The notes below the pieces were generated by a model. The model worked only from the letters and a program-made list of their open reading frames with translations. It did no database searches and had not been told where the DNA came from. The translations under genes and the position numbers were made by a program. A stretch of 64,000 nucleotides of DNA from Podospora pseudoanserina (Eukaryota > Ascomycota > Sordariomycetes > Sordariales > Podosporaceae). The DNA is taken from NCBI RefSeq assembly GCF_035222485.1, contig NC_085923.1, positions 2,914,001 through 2,978,000 on the forward strand, given 5' to 3'. Below, piece after piece: positions 10,364 through 21,356 of this stretch; position 1 is the first letter of the stretch; the number at the start of each line of letters is the position of its first letter.

Positions 10364-13300
10364 TTAGGCTTCGTGCGTTTCCTGCGAATCAATAATCGAG
10401 TCCTGATAATCCCCTATATTCCGATAGGTCTGCAGCTCTTGTGGCTGTGATGCTGTTGAGGGCACTTGTGGTCGAGACCAGAATCGTGGCTGCGATCTCA
10501 AGATAGGGAGACCGGATGCGTCTGTTTCGAGTGCAGGGGATAATGATCTACGACGTCTTCGTATGCCATAGTCTTCTGCGTTTGCGGGCTGGGGCTGGCT
10601 TGACGTCCATGAACCGGCGCTGTTTGGCAGCGGGGTCCTTTCTTCTGGGCTGGGTCTCTGAGGTCCTCCGAGGGTTGAGCTGTTAGTTTGGCCAGCTGCC
10701 TGTAAGGCACTTTGCCCCTGCTGAGGACCTGTTGACTTGGGTGGCTGATCTGGTGAGTTTGGTTCCAAACTGAGGGTTCTTGAGCCCCCTAGGGCAGAGA
10801 TGGGGTGCTCATCAGGCGCTGCTAACGGAGTCGTCTTGCTTCGCGTGGCTCGAGAACCGCCGCTCGCTGGAGCCTTTCTCTTGGTCAGACGCTTTGTCGC
10901 TGGCTTGACAGTGGTGGCAACCGGTGTTGGCCGAGTTGGTGTCGGAATGTTTGGAACAATGTGCTGGATACCCAAAGGAGCCGGACTGGTGCCAGCCTCA
11001 GTAACGCCAGCAATGTTCTCTTGGCTCAACCTACCAGAGGAAGCGCTTCGGGTTACGCGCCTCAAGACTGACTTGGGTTGGAGAGCTTCCCTTCTTCGAA
11101 TCTTCTCCTGGTCTACTGTTGGCGGAACCGGGTCCGGTTCGCTCATGGGGGTTCGGATAACAACTCGCCGCCTTTGGGATCCAGGATCATTCGATGGGCT
11201 GGAGAGAGGAGTGGCAGATGCACCACCCAGCAGCGTACCGGGGCTCTCTCCCCTCAGGGATCCGGGGCTCCCAAGCAAAGTGGTACTGTCGTCCATGTTG
11301 GCTGTTTCTACCTCCACTCGCGGGCGTTCTTGACGAGAGATGGCAGCCTGCCCTGATGAGTCCTGTGATTGGGAATGCTCCGATGAAGGTTCCGTATTGA
11401 GCGCCTTTAGCCTCTGCGAGAGTGCAAGCTGGGCCAGTGTATGCAAGACGCAGGCTTTGATCTCCTCGACCTTCCCATGCGCAAACTGTTCTCTAATTGC
11501 ATCCGTAGGGTGCCCATATTGCCGGGCCCAATCCATCAAACCTGAAGCCATAGCTTCGCACCGAACACGTTGATGATCACGCTCGCTTGATAGCTCAGCG
11601 ACTGCCTTTCTCGCTGCATCTCTCTCAGCTTCCAGCGAAGTTACCCGAGCTTTCAGATCCTCAATCTGCTGACTACGCTCTGCCAAACGCTCTGTGGACT
11701 CTTGAATGACTTTGTTCTTGGTAGCTTCCTCAGCTGCCAGCATCCCTTTCAATGAATCCACTAGATGCGAGTTGCGCTCCCTTTCTTGCTCCTTCTCTTG
11801 AACAACCTTCTCCAAGTGCTGCTGGGCTTGCTCCAAGAATTTTGTCGTGTCGGCAACGACCCGTTCCATTTCATCTTTGGCTTCGCGACGCGCGGTGTCA
11901 GATGCCTTCTGAACGGCCTCGAGAGTCGATTGTTGCCTTTCCTGAATCGCCTCCTCCAGCTTCTTGACCTCGGTGATCAGCTTGTCCCTGTGCTTTTGTG
12001 TCTCGGCCAATAGCCTCTGATCTGCCGACATGGTGCGCTCCATATCAATGCGAGTTTCACTCTGAGCAGTTTCCGTGGCATTTCTGATCGCAGTCTGGTG
12101 CCGGCTTTCATTCTCCTGAATTGTCCCCTTCAACATCTTGATTTCTCCAACCAAGGTATCTCTCTGTCTTTCAGTCTGCTGAAGCATCCTTCTGGTGTCT
12201 GCAATTATGCGTTCCATCTCAACTTTGACCTGGTTCCTCGCAGCTTCCGAAACCTGCTTGACGGTGATTTGGTTCGAGTGCTCCTGTTCCCGCAGGGCCT
12301 GGTTGAGCTTGGAGACTTCGATGCCAAATGTTCGTACCTCAGCGGAGTATGTCTCTCCCTTAGACCTAAGCTTGTCTTCGAGCTCTCTGATCGTGGCGGT
12401 CTTTAACTCGATCTCATCGCTGAACTTTTCATTCTCGTCTTCCAGCCGGGAGCCAATATCCTTCAGACGCTGAATCTCTTCTTGATCATTGCCATGCTGA
12501 CTTTCCATGGCAGAAATATTCTGTTGGAGTGCGTCGATACGCTCAATTTGCTCCCTGGACTTTTGCTGCAAGGTCACAATCTCTTGCTCGAGTGCTCCAC
12601 AACGAGCCTTCTTCTCTTCAAGAAGGGTGGACAGTACGGCCTTCTCCTCCGCCTTGAGCGCCAGTTGTTGACCCATTGTGTCGAATTGGCTATCAAGACG
12701 CTGCAAGACCCTCCATATCTGTGTCTCGATGCAAGTTGACAGCTGACTGGTGGCATCGCTCACACACTCTCGAGATACCAGCATCACTTCGAGCTTGGCA
12801 TTGATGCTGGAGGAGACCAGTCAGCAAGGACAAATACACGAATATGAATGAACCTACTCGTTGAGGCTTTTTGCTTGTGTTTCTCCCAGACTAGTCGTCA
12901 GTTCAGGTTGGTCGACCACTGTCTGCGATACCTTCTCCAGCTGACAGGAGATGGAATCCAACCACTCATTAGTTTCCTTCGCGGATTCCTCACGTCGAGA
13001 GGACTCCTCCGTAATCAGTTCTCCAATGTTGCAGAGAACTTCCTCATTCTTGGCGGCAAGCTTCTCGAACCTTTCCGATGAAGCTTGGATATCTTGTATT
13101 CTGGTAGACAAGCCACGAATTGTCTCTTGATCGCGGGCAATCTGATGATCCTTCTCTTCAACCTGTTGTGTTAGAGTACGTATTTTTTCGTACACTACAG
13201 AAAGTCAGCCAGTAATCATGGATGTAAGATGGTTTGGAGACCCACGCTCGGAAGACTCTCTCTTGTTCTGAGCAATGTCCTGATGCACTCGTTCCATGAG

Positions 13301-14977
13301 CGCTTTGCGAACTTTTTCGCCTTTCTGGGCAACTGCCTCTGCTTCGGATATCCTGGCTGATGCAATGTTGCGCACTTCGGTGATCGTCTCCTCACACCGT
13401 GACTTGGTGTCATTGTACAGAGCTCGCTGTTCTTCAATGATACTGTTGCATCGAGATTTGAACGCAGCAAACTTTTCTGCCAGCGTTGTGTTTTGCTGCT
13501 CAAAGTTCTCAAGCTTGGTGTGCAATTCCACAATGCGAGCATCTTTTTCAGCTTCAGATGCTTGAAGATTTTGTATCTCCTTGGACTTCTCGATGCTTTG
13601 TGCAACAAGAGCGGAGGACTCCTCCGCCGCCCTCTCCAGCTCCAGCTTCAGGGACTTGATATTCTCGCGGTAGCGTTCCCGTTGCTTCAGCAAGGCAGTC
13701 TCCTGATCCATATTGAACTCGTTGAGCACTTCAGCCATGTTACTGGCAAATTTGTGGCGTACACGAACGGTTTGTTGCTTCAGCTCAGGGCTGGATGTGA
13801 CGGACTTGGCTGATGATTTCTCTGACCTAAGGAAATGTTGATGCTGGGCCTTTCTGGTGTCCGGTGCATCTCTGCGTCTTGATATGTTTGAACTGTGCGA
13901 TTGAGCACGTACATTCCGCATGGATTCATCCACCTTTCGCATGGTTTCTGCCTTCCTGCTTGCTGAGTTCGTCTTTCGAAATGGTTTGATGGCTGACTGC
14001 ATTCGGTGTCGATGGGCCGGCCGATCACCCGGGTGTCGGTGGCTGCGAGACCCTCGAGAGCTGCGAGAATCACCTGTGGTGTGCTTTGGAGCCGAAGGAT
14101 GGATAGATGTCTTCTTCACTTGGGGTGTTACCTGCGGCGATGAAATTGCGAAATCACTCGGCAACGGATGATGTTGCGGAACATATTGATCAGGCATCTC
14201 GGCGTAGTACTCCGCATTGTTATCGAAACCGTAGTCTTCGTCATCATATCCCGGGTCGGTAGCCATTGCGTTGGGCTTGACAGGTGAGGTGACATCAATA
14301 ATTGAAGGTTCGGCACCATGGCCAGTGCTCACTGCGTCCTCAACATATGCTGGCTGAGGATACGTCGCATGAGCAGTTGCGACCTTGGGAGAAGGCAGAT
14401 CGGGAAACGGGTGTGGTTGAAATTGGGGGTGTGGCGAGGGTTGTTTGGGCCCGTGGGCAGCTGGATCATTGTTGCGAAAGTCACCGTTATCAGGGAAGGG
14501 ACGAAAGCTCTGGATAGGGGATACTCTTCGGGCGTCCAATGGGTTGGGAATGACCCTATTCCGTCGGTTGCGGCCAGAGAACCGCGTTAGTCCGGGCTTC
14601 CCTTCGATGGTAGGGAACTTGGGTATATGAGCCTGCGGAGGGGCTTTGATATGCTGTTCACGTAGGCCAGTCGGCGTGGTTGGCTTTCCAGGAGAGCGTG
14701 CTGTAAACCGGTTGGGGACGACAGTGACAGGAGGGCCGTAAGAGAAACTCTTTGTGGCATCTGGCTCGGTGGAAGGGTCTTCCGGGACCTGCGGAAGCTT
14801 ACCGTTCTCGATATCAGTCAAATCAACGATGTTCTTGGGATTGGCTGGCTTCTCTGCCGATAGCGTTGGCTCCGTATTCGGGGACTGTCCGTCGTTCGGG
14901 GAGCTGTCAAATGGTTTCCGGGTCATCTGACCACGCCCGTGGGATGTATCGAATTCGGTGGGAAAAGGCTGCTCCAT
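10364..14977 (-). CDS. Large coiled-coil protein, function unknown
   Basis: Three exons, 14977-13246, 13194-12858 and 12806-10364, separated by two 51 nt introns, join in frame to 1,503 residues. Seen: an N-terminal 400-residue Pro/Ser-rich, probably disordered region with a basic stretch (SRSSRGSRSHRHPGDR); heptad-rich coiled coil from about residue 430 to 1,080, with repeated Glu/Lys/Gln-rich blocks such as EARTRRMLQQ-like and RDTLVGEIKMLKG-type segments; and a disordered, basic Ser/Thr/Pro-rich tail with KRLTKRKAPASGG. No enzymatic domain is visible. The layout of disordered head, long coiled coil and basic tail is that of structural proteins such as synaptonemal-complex transverse filaments (the Sordaria Sme4 type), spindle-pole or septal proteins. 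That is inference from architecture only, and I do not assign a name. Confidence 0.85.
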
Positions 14978-17303
14978 GGTGTTGATGGTGTCTGGGAAAC
15001 GAGAAGGGTGTTGGATTGGCCAGCAAGTCCTAAGGCCTGATACAGCCAGTCAGGAGGAGGACTCCAGGCCCAGCGCAGAAATTAGTAGGGAGTATGTTAC
15101 ACAGATGGTGTACTCAAGAGCGAGAAAGGGGTCAAATGGCGATTGTCTCCTGCATGGATGATACCGCCCAGGCTTGTGGATTGTTGACGCCGTTGATTGA
15201 CAGTTGCACTCTGGATGAGCGAATGGAAGGGGGACATGGAAGAATTTGGCAGAGGCAAAGTTGAACAAGAGCGTGACTTCCTTCAGTAGCCTCTTGCCTG
15301 TCCCTGCACTTCAAGTTGTCGTGCCTTCCCAGCAGGGAGACCGGAGCTCGGGCGACCCCCGCCATCGGACCCTTTTTCTGCCTGAAACTTCGGGAAGCCA
15401 TGAATATGTATTCCGGTGGCATTAAATAAATCAAGAAAAACTTCCAAGTCCGATGTCATATTTGCGCTGTGAGGTCAAAGGCGGCAGAATGAGTTGTCTG
15501 GTGTGAGGTAAGGACTCGAGATACAATCAGAACTCATCTCCGAGGCAAGTTGGTTATTTCCCACGATCGATAGTTAGAGTTATTCTCTGTTCACGAGGTT
15601 ATGGATGAGGGAGTTCATAGACAGTTTACCCCTGAGCCATGATGCTCCCCCCTTGATTTTGCACCTCTCGAAAAGAAAACAAACGGGCGGCGTTGACAGG
15701 GAAATGATAGTGGGGTAACGCCAAAAGGCATGTTCGACAATGTTGCCGAAAATAGAACCATGCTTGTCAACCCTCTTCCTTCATGCCATCTGCAACAGCA
15801 AGAAGAGTGCCTGGAAAACCTAAAACTTCATGTTTCTTTGACGGTCTGTCGAAGCGCTCATGGAAGCCCAGTAGACTGCTTGCCGCCGGGAATCCTACCA
15901 AGCCCGACAGCCCCGACTCTGAAGCAAAGCGGCAAACGACACACTCTCCAGCCACAGACCCAGTCCTTCTTATTCCAAAAATGCGACAAGAACAACACCA
16001 CAGTCAGCATTGGATTCTCGTGATGAGAGCAAAAAGAAAAAAAAGTTGAACAGAGTGTGAGGTTCGGATAAGAGTGAGGGGTACACTGTGACAAGCAGCC
16101 ATCACTACCACCTCTACAAGTGAGCTATTGGTGTGATATGCCAAGGCTCTTTACAGCATCACACATGCCTTGGTGACATCCAGTCAGAAGACAGCATCTC
16201 GATAGGTGTGATGTGATTTGGAGCGGTTTTCTACACAGAGAATGGCATGGTTTGATCGCTCACATTTAGCACAAGGTAGGTACATAGAGCCATCTATGCG
16301 AACCGTTCAGCAAAATCGACTTTGGTCTCACTTCAACATCGCAGGCTTGCGGTCTCAGTTGACGTTATCCATCAACCACGCCTCATATCCAGGTACCATC
16401 ACCATCACCATGCAAGATCTCGCCCTGCAATTGCCACCACCATGCACATGTGCCCAAACGGCGCTTCGTTTTCTTTTCCTTTTCTTCACGAGGGTGAAGT
16501 CCCTCGAGCGCTCGAGCCGCCCACCCCTCTTGCCCATTCCCTCCTCCCATTCGTCGGCCCATCGATCTCCCCCTGAGCCCCTGTCACCTCTTCCCGCCCT
16601 ACAGCCCGCCAAGACATCCAAAAGACCAGGGTCCAGGCTACAAGCCCGGGCGCTTGCAAGTCCAATGAGATGCAACCTTTACTTTGAAACCTTCTGATAT
16701 GCATGCCAGTTGCTATACAAAGCCCTCTGTGCTTCGCAAGTGCCGAGTGAGTTCACCTCCCATGTGGGGAAACTCCAGTTCACTACCAGGGGAGTTATGC
16801 AGCAGGCGTCACAGTCACCTCTTCCTCTCCTTGCGTAGTGAGGAAGAACTGATAGGTGATAGGTGATAGGTGATAGGTAGCGAGAAAAGGGTGGTGGTGT
16901 TCATGCTATAATACCAAAATCCCCATCCTATACCGGACAAGTGATTGAAGGTCGATCTCTGCTTGGCCCCCTCCCCCCTCTTCCACCCAAGCACCCCTGA
17001 TGTCTCTTCCCGCCGTCGTCGGGCAGTGTGTTGCTGCTCAGTCCTAAATACCGGCCCCTACCCTCACTAAGCCGCACACTTGCGGCGCTTCCGCCTTTTT
17101 TTCTTTTCTTCCCCTTCTCATATTTTGGTGTTTGTACAATCCCGGCTGCTGCCTTTTCTTTTCCAATCTATCCAGTTCTGTGAATAACCTCATCTATCCA
17201 ACTCTCGCGCTGCTGGTCGCGCATTTCACACCTCCCTTCCGAAACCTAGATAGTTCTTTTGAGAAGACACGAACAACAGCGGAGCAAAAGCACAACAGCA
17301 AAT
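14978..17303. other. 2.3 kb divergent spacer, no supported gene
   Basis: This is the shared upstream region of the coiled-coil gene (-) and the small membrane-protein gene (+). It contains a heptanucleotide tandem repeat at 16851-16878 and pyrimidine-rich tracts just before 17304. The ORFs present are short, lie in all frames and match no family that I recognise. Confidence 0.5.
16851..16878. repeat. Tandem repeat, GATAGGT x4
   Basis: Four perfect 7 bp copies lie head to tail, about 430 bp upstream of the small membrane-protein gene. Each unit contains a GATA core, so the array could bind GATA factors. The function is inference; the repeat itself is plain in the sequence. Confidence 0.9.
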
Positions 17304-17834
17304 ATGGCACCCCACCCTCAAACAGACAACTCCCCCTTCCCCCTAACCCCAACCGAAGACGACGTCGCTGGCCACGGCACCCCAGACGATGGCTCCCTCG
17401 CCGGTGCGAGCGGCACCTCCTCAGGCGGCATCACCATCTCCCGGGGTGCCCTCGTAGCCATCATCGTTGTCGTCGTCGTGGTTGCTTTAGCAGGGAGCAT
17501 GTTTCCCCTTTCCTCACCCCAACCCCCCCTTTTCTGATCATCACTAACATCTCCCGCAGTCGCCTCCTCAGTACTCTTCTACGTCGCCAAAAAGCGCGAG
17601 TGGACCGTCAAGGAAACGATTCGCCGTTCCGCAAGAAAGGTCGTCACCGCCCTCACCCCACGCCGCTCCGAGTTCCCTCGCAGCGTCAAAGAAGGCGGCG
17701 GGAGCAGGAACGGAAGGGTAAAGCTCGATGACGTCCCGCCTACCCCTAGACTTACGCCTGAACGCCTGGAAGATTTGGAAAAGGGGCTCGAGGGGAAGAA
17801 GAAGAATAAAAAGTCAAACTTTAGCCGGAAGTAG
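17304..17834 (+). CDS. Small single-pass membrane protein, unknown function, with a GC-AG intron
   Basis: Two exons, 17304-17496 and 17560-17834, give 155 residues. Seen: a 50-residue acidic, Ser/Pro/Gly-rich N-terminus; one strongly hydrophobic Ile/Val segment (GALVAIIVVVVVVALAG, continuing IASSVLFYVA across the splice); then a basic C-terminal half (KKREWTVKETIRRSARK, TPRRSEFPRS) ending in KKKNKKSNFSRK. The 63 nt intron starts with GCATGT, not GT. In this stretch no GT lies in the phase needed to continue the transmembrane helix into the conserved-looking second exon, and the intron carries a CACTAAC branch site and a CCCGCAG acceptor. An in-frame ATG at 17274 or the upstream codons from 17259 could extend the N-terminus. 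The basic side suggests an Nout/Cin single-pass protein. I recognise no family. Confidence 0.75.
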
Positions 17835-18061
17835 AGGTCAGGCGTAGGGAGGGATGAGGCGATGTGTGAGAGAAGGGGTAGCTGGAATTATGAGGCGGGT
17901 AGACGATGATTTGGGGAAGGGTTATGGCTGGACAAGGAACGGATTTCGATACCATTTTGCATCATGAGGCTCTCACTCGATGCAAACAACAGACAGATGA
18001 CATGTACCAATATCGCTTGTATAATGAACAACAGCTATAAAACCTCAGGGTATCTGACCAT

Positions 18062-20079
18062 CTACATTTTCCGGAACACATTACTGCTCGCACTCCTCCT
18101 CCCATCATCCCTCCTCTTCCCCTCCGGCCTCGGCGGCGGCGGCTCCTGCTTCTTTTTCTTGGACTCCGGCACAAACGTGATCGCCTGCTCACCCACAATC
18201 TCCTTCTTCCCAGCCAACCTCGACTCCCTGGTATCCTTCTGCGTCCTATCCCCAAACGCAAGATCCCTAATCTTCCCACCGCGAGGAGCAGTCGACGAAG
18301 AAACCTGCATAACCACCTCGTCCTTGCTCTTCTTCTTGGGCTTTTCCTCCTCCTCCTCAGATTCGCTACCACTAAAGTCCGTCGAGTTGGCATCCGCCAT
18401 GTCAACATCTTGTTGTTGACCAGGCTTGCCACCAACAACAGTGCTGGGGTTAAGAGACCTGAACTCCCTACTGAGCTCATCAACCTTGAACTCCTCATCC
18501 TCAAACAGCTTCGCGAAACGTTCGTCACCCAGGATCCCAGCTTCGGGGTCCACCTTGCCTCTGTTTTCCTGTCTCTGGAGCACCTTGTCGGCAAGTTTCT
18601 GGTTGACCTTGACCTTCTTGGTGCCTCTGATTCTGCTGCTGCGCTCCTTCTCGAGCTTCTCCTTGACCCTCTTGGCACGCTCCTCTTCCCAGATGTACGG
18701 GTTGGCAATAAGACGGGCTTGGTCGTAGAGCTTCGCATGTGCAAAGTAACCGTGCATGTATGGCCGGAGAAGGTTGGTTTTGCCGATAAGATGGTCGAGG
18801 CTGAGCTCTCTGAGTTCTGGCAGGGTGAGGAACTTGTAGTTGTCGTAGGTCTCCGTCTGGGTCTCGTTCTCCATTTCGTGGACGAGGTTGTCGAGGAACG
18901 TGCACCACTTGGGTGCGAGGCCGAGATTTGGAATAAAAAAGCTGTGCATGTGCTTGCCCTCATTAGCCGTCAAGAGCATACCGGAATCTGGCACATGGAC
19001 TACATCATTGAGGTCAACCATTGGCTCAATCGAGGTCCAGAGATCGCCGCTGTGTTCATCCCAGATTTTGATAATTCTCTTGTCGGCCGAGAGAAGCTTG
19101 CGCTCCTCTGTGGGTGTCCTCATGTGAATCAGCTTCTTGATCGGAAGACCCATGCCCTGATCCTTCTTCATTAATGGACGCGGGTTTCTGAGGTCAAACA
19201 CTCTGATCTGGCCCGTGCTCGTTCCCAAAGCCAGCGAAAGCCCATCGTTGCTGTAATCGAGTGCCGTGACCTCGCCGTCTTGGTTCCCCAAAACAGCCAC
19301 GCGCCCCTTGCTGCGTGGATCGAAAAACTCAACGGTTCCAATTGTAGTACCGAAAGCACAGAGGCCGTGTGTCCTTTCCGCTACCGCCGCCACATTGACC
19401 GCACCAGCATGGATTCCACCCTGCAAACCAACACCCGCATCATCCTCTCCTACATCAACCTGCCATGGGCGCAGGAACTGGCCACGCTCGAGATCTAACC
19501 GGAAGACCTCGCCGAACCCCGAACCATCAGAGCTCACACCAACAGCTGGTACCAGCACCTCAGTGCTCTGTCTGAGATAGGCCAGATCTCTACCGAATCT
19601 TGGAAGGCGAACATCGTAGTGGCAGCCCATAGGTGTGTGGAACTCGAGTGATCGATCGTTCTGCAGGTGAACACTCTTCGTATAATCGGAGCTGAGAAGC
19701 ATGAACGTCGTATTTTCGGATTTGGTGTGGCGCGCAAAGGAAAGAGACAACTCGGCGGTCGAGTGAACGTGGAACTGGGGCTTGTACGTGCCCGAGCTCA
19801 TGATCCAGTTGCCATCCTCGCTGACCCGTACGCAGTTGCTTGCCTCCTCGAACTCGAATTCCTGAAGCAGCTCGAAATTATTGAGGTTTTCGGGGTCATA
19901 TTTGGAGGATCTCTTCCTGCGGCGCGCAAGCCAGTCTGGCAGCGGCCGAGCTGTCGAGGGGCCTGCGACGGTGTAGCTGATTTCGGTTAGTTCTGCTTGT
20001 AATTCCCTGAAAAAGAGGGATAGATAGAAAGAGAGATTGAAACTTACACAGGAACCGCTCCCGGGTTTGTCAACTTCAT
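18062..20079 (-). CDS. ENP2: Nucleolar WD40 ribosome-biogenesis factor Enp2/NOL10
   Basis: Two exons, 20079-20048 and 19976-18062, with a 71 nt intron whose branch site is AACTAACC, give 648 residues. The tiny first exon encodes MKLTNPGAVP, and the splice gives VYTVAGPSTARPLPDWLARRRKR, matching the family's N-terminus. Enp2 is an essential SSU-processome component for 18S rRNA maturation in the nucleolus. Seen: a seven-bladed WD40 region to about residue 350 with KSVHLQNDRSLEFH, GTVEFFDPRSKGRV and KRIIKIWDEHSGDLW; FIPNLGLAPKWCTFLDNL; a NUC153-type block GDERFAKLFEDEEFKVDE; then an acidic Ser/Glu tract and a basic tail ending SSNVFRKM. An acceptor at 20007 would also keep the frame but misses the family alignment. 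It is divergent from MED13. Confidence 0.95.
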
Positions 20080-21356
20080 GGTGTGTGGTGATGCTGCAGG
20101 TAAAGAAAAGAAATCTCGTCGCAAAGGCTCTGGGATGGACTTGGTTGGCTCTGGGGGGGCAGAAACCAAAAAGTTTCAATCGTTGGGGCCCGAAACGGAA
20201 GGCGGACAGAATTCTTCTGCTGCACGGTCCATGGAGTTTGCACTCCTCTAGCGCCGGAAACCTCCGTTCCCAGCGTTCAAAGGTGGGTCAAAACGGTGAC
20301 AGTTGAAGGTGGGTCTTGAATCTTGAAGCTTGTTTTATCCCCGCCTGTTTTTAAGTGTCTTAAAGACTTGAGGACATAGGTCCTTGTTGAGCCGCAGTAA
20401 TGGGTTCTGTTGTCAGTAATGGGTTCTGTTGTTAGAGAGGGAGAGGATGCCCACGGTGTATCATGAGTCTATCACCTGCTCATGTTTTGGTGTCTCTCTC
20501 TCAGCTACTCTAGACCCTGGACTGTGGCTTGCTGTAGCGTGAGCCATGTATGTTTGACAACAGCTGGTATCTCCATAGCTGTAAAGAAAGCTACGAAACT
20601 CAATACTCCAGATAAAACGTAGTCTTTTCAACATAGAAGAACACGGTAAATAGTAGAAGTGAGCGAGCATTGATGAGACCCAGATTGGTCATGCCCCCAT
20701 GTGCTACCCATGCAGGCTCGGTGGGGCAGTGGGCTTGGCGCAGCTAGTCCCTCTCCGCCATATCGGGTACGGGGGGACCTGTGCAGCATCTGTACAACGA
20801 CGCAAGAACAGCCTGAAGTTGCACCAGGCCCTCCGACACCAGCGCCCTCTCTCAACCTCATCGCATCGAGGCGCCGATCGATTCCATCGCGAACACCCTT
20901 CTGGGATACCGCCCCGAGCTATACTGCAATACCACCCCGAATTGGCCCGCAACAGGACCCGTGTTGCCACGCGCCGCCCGTCGACTGATTCGAGAACCGA
21001 GACCACGAAACCCCATTTGCGCAATCTGCACCTTTTCATGTCTCTGGCCACGAGGAGCCCGTGATCCGCGGAGACGCCCTCAACATCCCGGGGCTCCTCC
21101 GCTGCTGCCATGGAGCTCGGCACTCCGTCACATAGAGCACCAAGTCATCCATCGAAACTGTCTCCCGCTGCTGCCCCCGGGAGACCACACCGTCCCATAC
21201 TGCCCGGCAACACCCTCGCGCCGCCCATTCTCGTCGCTTGATCCGGATGGTGCTTTCTGCGCATGTCCCGGCTTACCACACGACCGCTTCTCCGACGTCA
21301 GCCTTGGGTGGACGCTGCTCCCCCTGTGACGCGACGCCTTGCGCGACACCACCGAT
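20080..21356. promoter_or_regulatory. Shared divergent upstream region of ENP2 and MED13
   Basis: This is 1.28 kb between two start codons. It carries a perfect 19 bp tandem duplication at 20395-20432 and a GC-rich, CpG-rich leader before MED13 that opens spurious ORFs. No separate gene is supported. Confidence 0.5.
20395..20432. repeat. 19 bp perfect tandem duplication
   Basis: The unit CAGTAATGGGTTCTGTTGT occurs twice, back to back, in the ENP2/MED13 intergenic region. It looks like a simple recent slippage duplication. Confidence 0.9.

Noticed and set aside
17132-17731. Open frame of 199 codons overlapping the small membrane-protein gene
   Set aside because: Arg/Pro-rich noise; the alternative spliced frame has a transmembrane helix and correct splice signals.
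17962-18963. Open frame of 333 codons on the minus strand
   Set aside because: Arg/Ser-rich product in another frame of the ENP2 coding strand; a shadow of ENP2.
19977-20047. A 41 nt intron in ENP2 ending at 20007
   Set aside because: The acceptor next to GAAATCAG gives a 71 nt intron with a proper branch site and restores the family sequence VYTVAGP; the shorter choice does not.
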